Shown: one piece after another, positions 41,966 to 54,719 of the stretch
How positions within the stretch are numbered: position 1 is the first letter of the stretch
Layout: each line of letters begins with the position of its first letter
Assembly: GCF_907165205.1 (NCBI RefSeq)
Contig: NC_058193.1
Location: 496,001-560,000 of the forward strand
Reading direction: 5' to 3'
Source: Coccinella septempunctata
Lineage: Eukaryota > Arthropoda > Insecta > Coleoptera > Coccinellidae
DNA: 64,000 nt
Position numbers and translations under genes: made by a program
The notes under the pieces: model-generated
Told to the model about the DNA's origin: nothing
The model's input: only the letters and a program-made list of their open reading frames with translations
The model's database searches: none

Positions 41966-42565
41966 GAAGGTTTTCAAACAGGGGTAGCTGAATCTCGAAC
42001 TCATGAAACATATTTTGTACAGCCAACATTTTTTTCAATTGTCAGTGATAGTTCGTGTCCACTTTTTTGTAATATATATCACATTCAAGTTCAGTGAAAC
42101 TTCTCTTGTTATCAGCAAAAAACGAAAAACAATTACGATGTCGGCAATAATAATAATTGAGGTGTATGTGTTTACGGGAAACATTAAAACACTTGTGGAA
42201 ACGAAGGAATATGTTTATTCATCGGGAGATCTGTTCTAATTACAAGAATGTTTCGACCGTTGTCGATAACTGCTAACCAGTCTCTGTTACCCACTGTCCT
42301 CTTTTACCTATATTTGAGGTATTTATATACCTGCCCAATGGGCTCCGTGGACTTGCGCCTCCCAAATCTTTCTAGTCCCTTGTACCTGAAGTGACTCATA
42401 TGACATGACAACGAAGATTTCATTGCAATTCGGGAATTTCCTTGACGGTGGAGAAAGTTGAGGGTCAAGTCCAAGAATGCCATTGTTACAATGTGCAGGT
42501 ATCTTCTGGGGATGACAAACTTGGTTCGACACGTACACTGTGTCGAATCGCTTTTATCACCACAT
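41966..42565. other. unassigned sequence between RING element and R4 copy 2
   Basis: Short open frames on both strands (42003-42239 +, 42304-42577 -) have no recognisable domains. By position this may be interior sequence of the piggyBac-like element. Confidence 0.2.
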
Positions 42566-42577
42566 AATAATAATAAT

Positions 42578-45500
42578 CGGTGGCAGGATGTTGAGGAAGC
42601 GGGCTCCTGCTGCAAAAGAAGCTACAGCTCCAAAGCAACAACAGCAACCAACGAGTCCAATTCAGTCGCCGACTCGAACCGCTGAAGGTGCTGCGCAGGA
42701 TATTCAGCCAGTGCTCACCCAAGCAGGGTTAGTTAGAAAGCGCATGAAGTGGACAACGTCCATGAATGAAACTATAGTGCGCATATATAACTCCATCACG
42801 GGACTAGGGCAGAACACGAACAACTATAGGAAAAGGCTCCATGAGGAATTCTGCAACGCCTACCCAAATCTCAATGTCACTGAACAACGAGTGGCAGACC
42901 AGTACCGCGTAATTCTGAGAAATGAACTAATACCAATGGCCCGAATCGACGCAATTAAACGAGAACTTCAGCGTCCGCCTGCAATAGAGAATAACACCAA
43001 CACCTCCGATGAAATTCACATGCCTGGGCAACAACAGGCAGAAGAAACTGATACTGAAAGTCCATCTTGCAACGCAAGTGAGCCTGAAAACCAGGACGAT
43101 AGGGAAGAGCTCCACCGACAAGTTGACTCTGACATGAAGAGATACTTTGACGAACTGGAAGGAACAGATCCTCTTCATCGAGTAGCACCCCCACGGCTCA
43201 ATACATCCAAGAAACTGTCACTTATAATCGACATCTTGAATAAGGACGTTTTACCCGAATACCTACAGAACGGAAGTTCATTGGAATATCTGCATCTAGT
43301 TTTTCACTGTGCAGCGCTAACGACAGCGAAAACCATAGGGGCGAAAATTCGCCGAACGAACAATGATGGTCCAAAATTACACAAATTATACGCGCCAGCA
43401 TGGCAGAAACGTCTTCAACACAAAACAGAAAGGCTAAGAAGAGACATTGGACGACTAACGGAGTACTTTAACGGGAATCGAGGAAGAAAGGTTGTGAAAG
43501 CTGCCAAAGAGATCATGGATAGAAACAGGACACACACAGAACGAGAGACGGAGAATGCTACAGCTCACCATTGCCTCGACACTCTGAAGCAAAAATTAAG
43601 TCTGTATGCAGAACGCCTGAGGAGATATAAAAGCAATTATAGCCGGAAAAGAGACAATAATTCATTCGAAAAGTCGGAAGAATCTTTCTACCGGTCACTC
43701 AGATCGTCGGATGGAGAGAATGAAAAGTTACCACCAGAGGAAGCCATTGAACAATTCTGGACCGAACAATTATCAACGAAACCTCACTTCAATGGAGATA
43801 CCGGATGGATTGAAGATGAAAAATCTGAAGCTATAAAATATGAGCCGATGCAGCATGACAAGATCACAATTGAAGAAGTAAAATCAGCTATCAGAGAACT
43901 ACACAACTGGAAAGCACCTGGGCCTGATGGATTACAGAACTTCTGGATCAAGAAACTTTGGATCATGCATGACAAATTGACCTCCGCAATAAATGATGTC
44001 ATTGAAAATCCTGAAAGAATGCCAGTATTCCTTACACATGGCACAACATACTTGTTACCTAAAGACCAAAGGAATACAGAAGACCCATCCAAGTACCGAC
44101 CAATCACATGTCTTCCAACGATGTACAAATTAATCACATCGTGCATTTCAAACCGAATTCACAACCATTGCGAAAGGAATAACATCATCGCCATACAACA
44201 GAAAGGATGCACCAAAGACAGCCGAGGGTGCAAAGAACAACTAATAATAGATTCAGTTATCTGCAATCAAGCGTTCTCCAAGCGAAGGAATCTTTACGCT
44301 GCGTACATAGACTACAAAAAAGCATTCGATTCTATACCTCACGAATGGCTCTTGACGATCTTGAAGATTTACAAGGTGGATCCCAATATTGTTAAGTTCC
44401 TGAAAAACGCCATGTCAACCTGGCGTACTAGTCTTCAAATGAAAGCAGCAGATTGCTCCATTACAACAGAACCTATTCCAATAAGACGCGGAATTTTCCA
44501 AGGAGACTCGCTGAGCCCTCTGTGGTTCTGCATGGCCCTGAATCCCTTGTCTCATAGATTGAATTCTACGGACTACGGATTTTCCATCAAGAGCGGCAGT
44601 AGAACTATGATGAAACTGAATCATCTCCTTTACATGGACGACTTGAAACTCTTCGCATATGTCAAAAAACAAATGCAACTGATGCTGAAAATGGTGGAAG
44701 GATTCTCGGAAGACATCAAAATGAAGTTTGGACTTGAAAAATGTCGACTGCTTAACATAACGAGAGGGAAAATAGAAGATGGTACGTTCAAACTCAAGGA
44801 ATGTGCAGAAATTGAAGCATTAAAGGAAGGAGACACATACAGGTATCTAGGCATAAAACAGGCAAGAAAAATCAATCAGACCCAGATGAAGAAAGAATTA
44901 ACGGAGGAGTTCACCCGAAGATTGAGGAGGATAATGAGAACTGGTCTTAACAGCAAGAATCTGATAAAAGCGATTAACACCTACGCTTGCTCGGCGCTGA
45001 GCTATTCATTTGGTATTATCTCTTGGACGACCACCGATTTAGCAGCTTTACAGAGAAAAATAAGGACGATGCTGACTAAACACAATAAACATCACCCCAA
45101 AAGCTCAATAGAACAGACAGAGCTGCCACGACATCTTGGGGGTAGAGGAATTGTTGATTTGTCCAGCCGTATGTCCCAGGAAATTGAAGGACTTCGAAAA
45201 TATTTCTTGAGCAGGGCAGCTTCGTCAGAACTTCATCGAGTAGTTTGTGTTGCTGATAGTTCTACACCATTAAAGCTACAACAGGATCACTTGAAAACCG
45301 TCGAACACTCTGTAGAAAGTAAAATGCAGAAACTGATTGGCAAACCTTTGCATGGGAGGCACCAGAACGAGGTCAACCATGATTACGTCGACATATCTGC
45401 GTCGAACTACTGGTTGACTTCCGGAAGGTTGTTTCCTGAGACAGAGGGCTTCATGCTCGCCATCCAGGATCAGGTGATTCCAACAAGAAATTACATGAAG

Positions 45501-46320
45501 TACATCGCCAAGGATGCCTCAGTGGCGGACGATAGCTGTCGTTATGGCTGTGCGACACATGAAACTATCCAGCACATCACCGGGGGATGTCAGAAGTTCG
45601 CGGGCACGGAGTACAAAAATAGACATGATGCTGTTGCCAAGATTCTTCACCAAGAATTGGCGCTAAAACACCAACTTCGAAAAAGGTTCCTTATTACAAT
45701 TACCATCCGGATGCTGTGTTGGAAAACGAACATCACAAGCTCTACTGGGATCGCACGGTTCTCACAGACCGAAAAATAACCCACAATAGACCAGACCTCA
45801 TATTGCTCAATAAGGATGAGGACAGAGCACTATTCATCGACGTGGCAATTCCAAATAATAACAATCTTCTAGATAGGCACACTGAAAAAATTTCAAAATA
45901 CAGAGATCTCGAGGAACAGACCAGAAGACAGTGGAAGCTGAAAGATATCAAGACCATCCCTATTGCCATTTCATCTACAGGCCTGATACCGAAGAAACTA
46001 CTAGAGAACTTGAGGAAACTTCAGTTGGACGAAAATATTTATAGAGTCATGCAGAAGGCGGTACTGCTCGGAACGGCGAGAACTGTACGCAAGTACATGG
46101 GGAATGCAGAGGAACACCGTCTGCTCCGACAGGAAGTGCGGGTGGAGCAGGAATCCAACCTACAGCAGGGAGGCGAGGAGCGACCCGGACCGGCCACCAC
46201 CACGAGCCCGACAACCTGGAAAGGGCTCCAACAGAGCTTAATCCTTTTGATATCTGAGATATCTGGGATAAGTGAATTTTCCTCTGGAGAGGAGTGTGAA
46301 AGCCGCAAGGCTAAAGTCAT
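42578..46320 (+). mobile_element. R4/Dong-like LINE, copy 2, essentially full length
   Basis: Begins CGGTGGCAGG directly after TAATAATAATAAT (42566-42577) and ends GGCTAAAGTCAT followed by AATAAT. The flanks suggest insertion into a TAA microsatellite, as described for Dong. Confidence 0.85.
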
Positions 46321-46357
46321 AATAATATTTATTCCAAAAAACATGCCACAAAAATAA
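42588..46357 (+). pseudogene. R4/Dong-like single ORF: Myb-like, RT, Cys/His motif and restriction-like endonuclease; one frameshift
   Basis: The start ATG at 42588 is shared with the 5' piece at 62071. N-terminal Myb-like region: KRMKWTTSMNETIVRIY, RKRLHEEF, TEQRVADQYRVI (residues about 45-110). RT: KAPGPDGLQNFW, YRPITCLPTMYK, YIDYKKAFDSIPH, RGIFQGDSLSPLW and active site YMDDLKLFA. Cys/His knuckle: CRYGCATHETIQHITGGC. The frame breaks near 45680: a 7-bp deletion between two AACTTC repeats (intact in copy 1) shifts it, and the restriction-like endonuclease (PDLILLNKDED, FIDVAIPN, KISKYRDLEE) continues in the 45716-46357 frame. Without that deletion it would be a single protein of about 1,240 residues. 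The endonuclease belongs to the PD-(D/E)XK fold and nicks the target for reverse transcription. Confidence 0.85.
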
Positions 46358-46447
46358 CACTACAAATATGTTTGAATACTGGAACAAACAAAATACCACA
46401 GAAGCTTTAGCTAAGCTATTGCTTGTACGTGGTGTGAATGTTCAATT
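46327..46447. other. short spacer
   Basis: No feature seen between R4 copy 2 and the jockey target duplication. Confidence 0.3.
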
Positions 46448-46671
46448 CTCGAGAATTACAACATTTTTTTTTTTTTTATTGAATTTATAGAGATTTACAA
46501 TCTACTTTCGAAAGTATTAAGTAAATGTGTTGTATGTAGAGACTAAGAGAAATTGAACATCAATTCACAGTTAAGATTACCCAGTTAGGTCGTTTGGCCA
46601 GGTTCTTTTCAACCTTCGTGAGTTGAGCGGATTTTCTGTCAGTTGGTCGATCAGTTGGTTGGCATGTCCTT

Positions 46672-49180
46672 CTAGCTTCTGATGATATTTCTCGAGTAAT
46701 TTTCTATTTCTGTGGTGACATATGGGACTCTTAAATCCTCATGGATGGTGTGGTTGGAGACATACCAAGGGGCATTAACCACTGAACGTAGTATTTTAGA
46801 TTGGAGTCTTTGGATGATTCGAATATTTGATGGTTTAGCGCAACCCCAGAATTGGATGCCGTACGTCCATATTGGCTTGATGATTGCCTTGTAAATAAGT
46901 AATTTATTTTGAAGATTCAATTTGGACTTCCTGCCTATAAGCCAATACATTTTTCGGATTTTTAAATTCATTTCATTTTTCTTAGCATTGATGTGTTGTC
47001 TCCAGTTGAGGCGCTGGTCTAGATGTATGCCGAGATACTTTGCTTTGGTGTCGACTGGTATTTCATTTTCGAATATTTTGACAGGGGGACATGTATTTCT
47101 TCTTGTTGTAAATGTTACTTGTACTGATTTAGCCTCATTGATGTTGAGTCGCCATTTCCGATGCCACTGTCCAAGGTTATCCAAGTGTTCTTGTAGATGT
47201 TTAGAAGCTGTTTCGGCGTCTTCATGAGATGCCAGTAAGGCTACATCGTCTGCAAAAGATGCTATGGTGGTGTTTTTATTTTCCGGTATGTCCGAAGTAT
47301 AGATGATATATAAAAGTGGTCCCAAAATACTTCCCTGTGGGACTCCGGATTTGACTTTGGAAGGAGTGGATATTGCTTCTCCATATTTCACTGCAAATTA
47401 ACGGTCTGCTAGATAGGACTTTAGAATCATGTAATATGGTTGTGGGAGGAGTTGTTTGAGTTTGTATAGCAGTCCGTTGTGCCAAACCTTGTCGAATGCT
47501 TGGGATGAGTCCAGAAATACTGCTGAGCAAAATTTTTTTTCCTCGAGGCTTGTTGAGATGGTGTTCACAATGCGATGGATTTGATGTGTTGTCGAGTGGT
47601 TCTCTCGGAAACCTAGTTGGTGGTCTGGTACCAGTTGGTGCATATCCATGTCATCTTTCAGCCTTTTAAGAAGCAGCTTCTCAAAGAGTTTACCCAGGAT
47701 TGGGAGCAGACTTATGGGCCTATATGATTCCACTTTGTGTTCTGGTTTACCAGGTTTGGGTATCATTATAACCTCAGCATACTTCCATATGGTGGGGAAG
47801 TAGGATATGCTCATCATTCTATTGAAAAGTGTTGTGAGCAGTACGACAATTTTTCTGGGTAGTTTTTTCAGGGTTTCCGCCGTTATGAGGTCGTAGCCAG
47901 GGGCCTTCTTGTTTTTCAGTCTTCTAATCTCCTTGGCTACTTCTTTTGGTGTGAAAGATTTAATTGGTAAGGACATCTGACATGGAACATCCAGAAAAGT
48001 TTCAATTTCTGCATCGTTGATACCAGGATAGGGGTCATTTGGTGTGAATACATGTGCAAGATGTTTGGCAAATGTATTGCATTTTTGCTCATCTGAGACA
48101 GCCCATTCTCCATTGGCCCTTTTTATTGGAGATTTCCTCAATGTGGGTCTTTTGAATTTCTTCGTGGCTTTCCAGATGCTGTGCTCATTTTTGTCATTTA
48201 TATTTTCTATATAATGTTGGAATTGAGAATTTTTATATTGCTGCAGGGTTTCACGTAGTTTTCTGGTGAGTTGATTGAGTGTTGTCTTGTCTAGTGGATT
48301 CCGTGATCTCTGCCATTTCCCTATTGCTCTTCGTTTTTCTACCAGCAGTTCCCGAATTTGAAGGGGTAGTTTTGTTTGAATTTCTTTCGTCCTTGAGTGT
48401 GTTGGGGTACTTTCCCATGCTGCTTTTTGAATCATCTTTGTTATGTTGTTTGCAGCTGTTTCTATGTCATCGGGCGTTTCTAAGATTATATTCATAACTG
48501 CATCTTCCTTGAGTATTCGCTGGAACATACCCCAATTGGTTTTCTCCGTCGTGAGTGAAGATTTAATTTCATACGATTTGGGTATTGTGTGAAGGGTTAT
48601 TAAAACTGGTGAGTGGTCAGATGAAAGGTCTGGAGGATAGGATTCCGCTTGTATGTGGCGATTGCTAATTCCATTCGTGACGAAAAAGTCCAAGACATCA
48701 GGAATCTTGTTTCTGTCTGTTGGCCAGTAGGTCGGTGAACCTGGTGAAACTACGTCAAAATTTTTGTTTGTTATCACTTGCATTAGATTACGTCCTTTGG
48801 GGGTAATTAGTCTTGATGCCCAATGGGTGTGCTTTGCATTCCAGTCACCTCCTATTATAAACCGTTGTTGAAAAGATTGAAAAAACGACTCATATTGGTT
48901 TGGGGAAATATTGTGCCGGGGTGGTGAGTACATTGCTGATACATCGAAACTCCATAATTCTGTGTACATTCTGATGTTCGTTGCTTGTATTTCGTGACTG
49001 ACGTATTTTGGTAGTGGATCATGTTTCAAGCTTCTTCGGATTAGAATAGCTGCGCCACCGTGAGCGGTACCATCTGGGTGTTCAGTGGAGTAAGTGAGGT
49101 ATTGTGGGATCTGTTTTGTCGGTGAAATGGGTTTCTGATATCAGCATCACATCGATTTTATTGAGACTCATGAATATTTC
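46672..49180 (-). pseudogene. jockey ORF2: endonuclease and reverse transcriptase
   Basis: The endonuclease N-terminus (NKIDVMLISETHF, 49150-49100) is frameshifted near 49090 from the rest. From 49029 the frame has IIGGDWNAKHTHW and LSSDHSPVLITL. The RT has PGYDLITAETLKKLP, FPTIWKYAEVIMIPKPGK, YRPISLLP, LDSSQAFDKVWH. A TAA at about 47395 (after SYLADR) separates it from SGVPQGSILGPLLY and the active site SFADDVALLA, WRQHINAKK and the C-terminal region ending near 46672. Two lesions are therefore visible (one frameshift, one stop). Order and length are otherwise standard for jockey ORF2. Confidence 0.85.
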
Positions 49181-49184
49181 CAAT

Positions 49185-50329
49185 TCATGTTTGCGGTTTG
49201 GAAGCCCATTTGCCATTTTTAACAATTGTTGTAAGTAGATTCAGTATGATCTGGTTCTGGTTAATAAGTTGTGCCATCATGGATTTGAGGTCTGATAGGA
49301 AAGTAGACATCATCGTTTCTAAACAATTCGGATTTTGACTTTGAGTAGGTAGTTTTTGTTGTTTCTGTTGGTTTCTCGTTGCTTCTGCATAGGATATTTC
49401 TGGTGTTCTGGTTATTTCTTGGGTTTGGGGTATGCAGATACCGTTTGTAGGTTCGGTTGATTCTTGGTTCGTATAAGTTGTTTGTAGACTTGACAACCTT
49501 TGTAGTTTGCTGGGTGACTCCCTTCGCATAAGGCACAAGTGGCTGGTGTTGTTTTTGGTTTGGAGAATGTTTTTGAATCGTGCTGTTTGCCACATTTAAC
49601 GCACATAAATGGGCTGTTTCAATAGGTTTTTGTGTGGCCGTATTCCTGACATCTAGTGCATTGTATGATTTCTCGTTTTTTTCTTGGTGGTTCTATTGTA
49701 ATTTTTCTATTTGAGAGGAATTCTATCTTATAAATATCTTTGTTGTTTTCTCTGGGCTCCAAGTCTACATAGAATAGAGAGAGGGGATTTTTTGTCGTAC
49801 GATCTCTTATGTTTATTATGTTTCTCACTTTATGGCCTGATTTTTCAATTTCCATTCTTATCTCATCAACAGGAACACTGTAGTGAAGGTGTCTGATGAC
49901 CACTCGATAGGCTCTCTCTTGTTTAAATTGGTATGTGTGAAATATTATATTCTCATCCCGAAGGAATTTTACCAAACTTCTGTATGCGTCAGGATTTGTT
50001 AAGTTTACTTTGACGTTGTTATCCGCTAGTGTTTTCGTATAGAACTGTTCGTTAGCTATCACTGATGTTAATTTTCTATTCATTTCTGAGCAGTTTGTTA
50101 CACCGTGTATGAAAATTGGTGGAGGTCTTGGGATTCTTTGTATTGCTTGGGATGTATCATTTTCATTTGATTCTTCAGACAGGAATGAAAATCTGTTTTG
50201 TGTGCTTATCGATGAATTCCCAATAATTTCAGGGGAAAGAGATGAAAATTTCCTTTTTTTGACTGTCTGCCATGAAACATTATTATCTGATGATGGATTC
50301 ATGATTTTTAGTAGTTGTCCAAAGGACAA
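49185..50329 (-). pseudogene. jockey ORF1 (gag-like, CCHC knuckles), frameshifted
   Basis: 50329-49619 encodes the N-terminal part and a PRE/RRM-like domain (PPPIFIHGVTN, HLHYSVPVDEI, FYVDLEP) leading into the first knuckle CTRCQEYGHT, where the frame breaks. 49606-49412 continues with CVKCGKQH and CALCEGSHPANYKGC, the second and third knuckles. A further shift leads to 49450-49185, with ISYAEATRN and the hydrophobic C-terminal helix typical of this ORF. The likely ATG is the internal MNPSSDNN or the first Met at 50329. RNA-binding protein of the LINE particle. Confidence 0.75.
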
Positions 50330-50503
50330 CTAATATTAATTGTCGCAAAATTTGTTTTGTTTTGATGAATCGGAAAACGATAATATGTGTTTATTTTTAC
50401 GTACGTTTGAAGCAGATTACTGTTCGCAGAGATAAGGTGTCTCGTATCTTAACACGCGTGTTCTCCCTAGCACAGCTGTCGCACGACTCGAGAATTAAAA
50501 CAT

Positions 50504-50730
50504 ACTGTAACATACAGAAAAAAAAATTTAATTTAACATCCTTCACCGCTCCCTTTTTTTTTCAATAGTAATAGTAGGTATAATTATCTATATTTCACCC
50601 AATCTCTCCTATGTCTTCTTCACTCCGCTCCAACAACATTAGATATGATTCTGATTCACTAGGTTATGAAGAATTTCTCTTCCCGAACTTGAGATCCAAC
50701 ACTTGATCTTTTTCTTAAACAATTTGATAT
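50504..50730. other. spacer between jockey and CR1-B
   Basis: A/T-rich with two poly-purine/pyrimidine runs; no gene seen. Confidence 0.25.
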
Positions 50731-50884
50731 TTATTATTATTATTAAGAATATACAGAAGAGTTGAGATCGTAATCTATAAACTCATATAAAAAAAATAGA
50801 ATTAATACGAGTTGACATTGTGAAAAAGAAAAACAAGAGATGAATGAAATGTACACAACACACACATACAATTTCACAGTAGTC

Positions 50885-53714
50885 TCACGAAGAAACACTG
50901 GCGAACCATCTGTCCATAGCACTCTTGAAGCCATTCACAGAGCGGGCGTTCACTGCTGCTGTCGGAAGGCTGTTCCAGGAATTAAAAACCCTGTTGGGGA
51001 GGAAGAACTCTCTGCTGGTGGACCGGAACCTCTCCTTCGTCAGCTTGAAGTTGTGGCCACGCAGACGAGTGTCAGCATTAAGGCAAAAGAGATGGGACAC
51101 ATCAACGTTGAACAAGCCGTGAAGGGCTCTATAAGTTGTGATCAGGTCACCCCTCAGACGACGGTTAGCAAATGGCGTGAGGTGCATTAAAGAAAGTCTT
51201 TCCTCGTAAGTGGGCCTTCTCCTACCATAGGGAATCCTAGTAAATCTTCGTTGGATGTATTCCAGATGATTCACATCACGGGCCAGCACCGGGGCCCAAA
51301 CTGGACCAGCATATTCGAGGATGGGCCGAATATAGGTGGTGTAGAGTACGCTGCAAGTGCGGGGATCACAACGGCCAAAAGTCTTCTGTAGGAGAAACGA
51401 CATTCTCTTGGCTTTGTTGGAGACAGCAGCTATATGCTCAGACCAGGACAGATCCTCAGTGACAATGACCCCCAGATCTGACTGAGATGCAACAGATTTA
51501 ATAGCATGGTGGGATAAGTAGTAGGAGTGTTTCGGATTATGTTTTCCCATATGAAGGACTGTGCATTTATCCAAATTGAGTGGGAGCTGCCAAGTGATGG
51601 ACCACCTCCATACAGCATCCAGATCACTTTGCAATATTGATCCCAATAATGGATTGCCATAAATTTTCACGTCATCAGCAAAAAGAGCGCAAGATGACTT
51701 TACCTTAGCAGGCAGATCTGACGTGAAAAGTAAAAAGAGAAGCGGCCCCAGGACAGAACCCTGGGGCACACCGCTAGACACCCCTCTAGTAGACGATATC
51801 GAGTCACCTACGCGAACTTGAAAAACTCTATCAGACAAAAAGGCTTCGAGCCACAACAGGAGGTCACCACGAATGCCGAGACTTTCTAACTTCAAAAGGA
51901 GAAGTTTATGAGACACGCGGTCAAAAGCCTTTGAGAAGTCAAGATAGACAACGTCAACAGGATTTCCAGCATCCAGCTTTGAACTCCAGTCGTTGACACA
52001 AGTCAGAAGGTTGGTGATCACGGAGCGGCCTGGGAGAAAACCGTGCTGACAGTCAGGAATAATACCATTGGCGAGTGCAAAATGTAGCATCGACTCGTGA
52101 ATTATCTTTTCGCAGATTTTGGCGACAATTGGAACGAGACTTATTGGCCTATAGTTGTTAGGATCGAGTTTGTCTCCCTTTTTGAAGATAGGTGTGACCA
52201 GGGCCTCTCTCCAGCATTTTGGCAATGTATGCGTGATGAAAGATTTTGTGAAAATCGTCGAAAGGGGCAGAGAAAGCGAGGATGCGCAGTTTTTTAGGAG
52301 TTTAGCAGAAATTCCATCACCACCGGGTGCACTACCGACATCAAGAGAAGATAGGTACTTCTCAACAACCGACGGAGGGAACTCGACATGCTCCAACTGG
52401 TTGACAGAGCTAGGGAGGTTCAGCTTGGGACTATTGAGAGGCACAGAAACAAAGGATTCAGCGAAAGTTTCACTCAAGATCTCTGCAGACTCTGAAGCAC
52501 TGCCGCTCTGGCAACCATGACGATCCTTGACCAATGGAACGGTGACTTTGGAATTCAGGTTGGATCTAATGTACTTAAAGAACTTCTTACGGTCGCCAGA
52601 TGAGGCAAGGGTGGACTCAAACTTCGATTTAGCCTCTCTCACTGAATTGCTCACGTGATTAGAGTACCTACGATGAGCCTCGTAGTCCGTGTCTCTTCGA
52701 CTGCGCAAATATCGTTGCCACAAGGATTTCTTAGTTCTCATCATACGGAGCATGCTCTGATCAATCCAAGGTTTGGAGAGTATAACAACCTTAGAGCGAT
52801 ACGTTGTACAAGTTTCGAGTTCGTGTGACAGTGTGCTAGTGAAAGCGGACCACATGGATTCAACACAATCAGTCGACTGTAAAACATCACTCCAGACAAT
52901 GTTCTGAAGCTTGGTGTTGAGAGCATCATAATTTATGATCTTAATACGCTTGGTGACTTTACTAGATTTTGGAATGCTGAGTTGCACCTTCGATACAGAA
53001 GTAACGTGGTCTGACCGACCAAATGGTGGGAGGAACTCAGTGGATGCTATAAGATGAGGGTCATTTACTAGAATGAGGTCAAGCAGAGATGGGTTCTGGT
53101 TTTTTCTGAAACGAGTTGGCTGGTCCACCAACTGAAAAAGGTTGTTTTCTCTAATAGTGTCGACATAAATGGCTGAAGCGGAGCTGCATGATCTATCATT
53201 TGTTAAGGGCCATTGAACGTCTGGCATGTTGAAGTCCCCGACAATGAATAAGTTTTTTTTCGAACTAGATAGGTCAGCAAGATGACGACACAATTTGCTA
53301 TCGTGAGGACTGGGCCGAGGTCTATAAATGCATACTACAGTTAAGATTTCAGTCCCATTGAGAGAAATATCCAGGGTTATGTTGTCGAGACCAGGCAAGG
53401 ACAAGGAAGAAACCTTAACGCTAAATCTGGACGCGACAGCATCGCAGACATAGGCACAAACTCCGCCATAGCCGACTGTAGTTAAGCTATCGTTCCTATG
53501 TAGGGTGTATCCTGGAATGGACACTATGCTGTCAGGAATACCGGGGTGGAGCCATGATTCCGAGATGAGTATGAACGTTGGTTTGGAACTTGATGCGAAC
53601 AAGGTCAACTCGAGCAGTTTAGATGGCAGAGATTGGACGTTAGAATAAGTTATGTTCCATTCTAGCTGCTCAATGTCGAGTTTTTTGATCCTCGGTTTGT
53701 CACTGGGACTATCT
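50885..53714 (-). CDS. CR1-B ORF2: endonuclease and reverse transcriptase, intact frame
   Basis: The frame is open from about 53714 (endonuclease motif NITYSNVQSL) without a stop for about 943 codons; the first ATG is only at 53608, inside the domain, so translation may begin at a non-ATG codon or by coupling to ORF1. Endonuclease: LISESWLHPG, FIVGDFNMPDVQW, LLDLILVN, FGRSDHVTSV. RT: APGGDGISAKLLKN, KCWREALVTPIFKKGD, NYRPISLVP, CQHGFLPGRS, LDFSKAFDRVSHKLL, SGVPQGSVLGPLLF and active site LFADDVKIYG, then RPILEYAGPVWAP and a C-terminal RVFNSWNSLP. All catalytic motifs are in place, making this the best-preserved LINE polymerase in the window. Confidence 0.85.
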
Positions 53715-53735
53715 TAGGAATTCCACTGACGTACT

Positions 53736-54719
53736 TTATATCGATGCCCTGCTCCCCCGCACCACGTCTGGACAACAACGCAGGGTCTTCAACTCGGTGG
53801 TCTGTTGAGGCGTTTTATCGTCAGAGATGGAGACCTTGCTCCAGGATGGGTTCAGAAGGCGTAATTTCTTATTGCGGAGGATTCTGGAAACAATTACAGT
53901 GTTCGTGAAAGAGACTTTAATGGGTCTTGGCCTGGAAGAGTTTTCCTTTCCCACCCTGCTGACGTCGACTCTGTAGGAGTCTGCCCCGGGTTCGATTGTG
54001 TTCAACAGTTGAGTGACCACACTACCATCAGCCTCCTTAGATCCCTCAGGCACACCTCTAATTAGAACATTATGTGAACGACGTACTCGCTCTAGTAACT
54101 CGTTTTGATCCATCGCTGCCTGAGGTGAGTCACTGGACGCGGCAACAGGATTGGCTTCCAAACGGCCAACCCTATCATTAAGAGACCGAACATTCTGCCC
54201 CAACTCGGATTGACCCTGAATGACATCCAGCAGGTCGGATTGACATTTGGAAATATTGGACTGGTGCTCAGATAGAGTGGTCTCATGCCTACCGATAGCA
54301 CAAGCTTGATCATCAATAGCCAAACCATGCTTTTCAAGAATTACACGGCACTGAGATATCTCCTCCCTGAGTGCAAGCTGTGAAGACTTTATTTCAGAGA
54401 TATCCAACGATATTTCGCTTAATTTACTCATGAGAATGTCGAATTGACCAGGCGATAATGACGCGGTGGGCTCTGGAGCACCAGTACCACCGCCAGATGC
54501 GGAACCAATGCCACCTCTACTGCGCAAGATACGACCATCCTTAAGGCAATACTGGCATGACCAGGTGCCAGATAGTGCGTTAGATTCTGAGGGGGAAAGT
54601 TTAAGACATTCAGGATGGAAATGATTTAGGCAAGATGCGCATTTCAGAAGTTTCAGTGTTGGTGCTCCTGATTTACCACATATTTTACAGGTTGTAACAG
54701 TCACGCGACCAGCATTCAT
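53736..54719 (-). pseudogene. CR1-B ORF1: PHD finger, coiled coil, RRM-like
   Basis: The upstream frame opens at 54905, but the Met at 54719 (MNAGRVTV) is the sensible start. PHD-type finger: CKICGKSG, CASCLNHFHPEC, CQYC (residues about 9-55). A Gly-rich linker precedes a long coiled coil (about 85-190; IKSSQLALREEISQCR) and an RRM-like domain with SHNVLIRGVPEGSKE and IKVSFTN. The C-terminus ends abruptly after TELKTLR with RCCPDVVRGSRAS, where CR1 ORF1 proteins normally continue into a basic helix, so a frameshift near 53780 is likely. Architecture parallels CR1-A ORF1. Confidence 0.75.

Larger units (their letters stand above)
46465..50486 (-). mobile_element. jockey-clade LINE, full length
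   Basis: Poly(A) tail (poly-T on the plus strand from 46465). A 17-bp target duplication, CTCGAGAATTACAACAT at 46448-46464 and a one-mismatch copy at 50487-50503, fixes both ends. About 4.0 kb with ORF1 and ORF2 on the minus strand. Confidence 0.85.

Noticed and set aside
42304..42615. Minus-strand 103-codon frame as piggyBac transposase
   Set aside because: No DDD motif or Cys-rich C-terminal finger of piggyBac is present, and it overlaps the R4 start.
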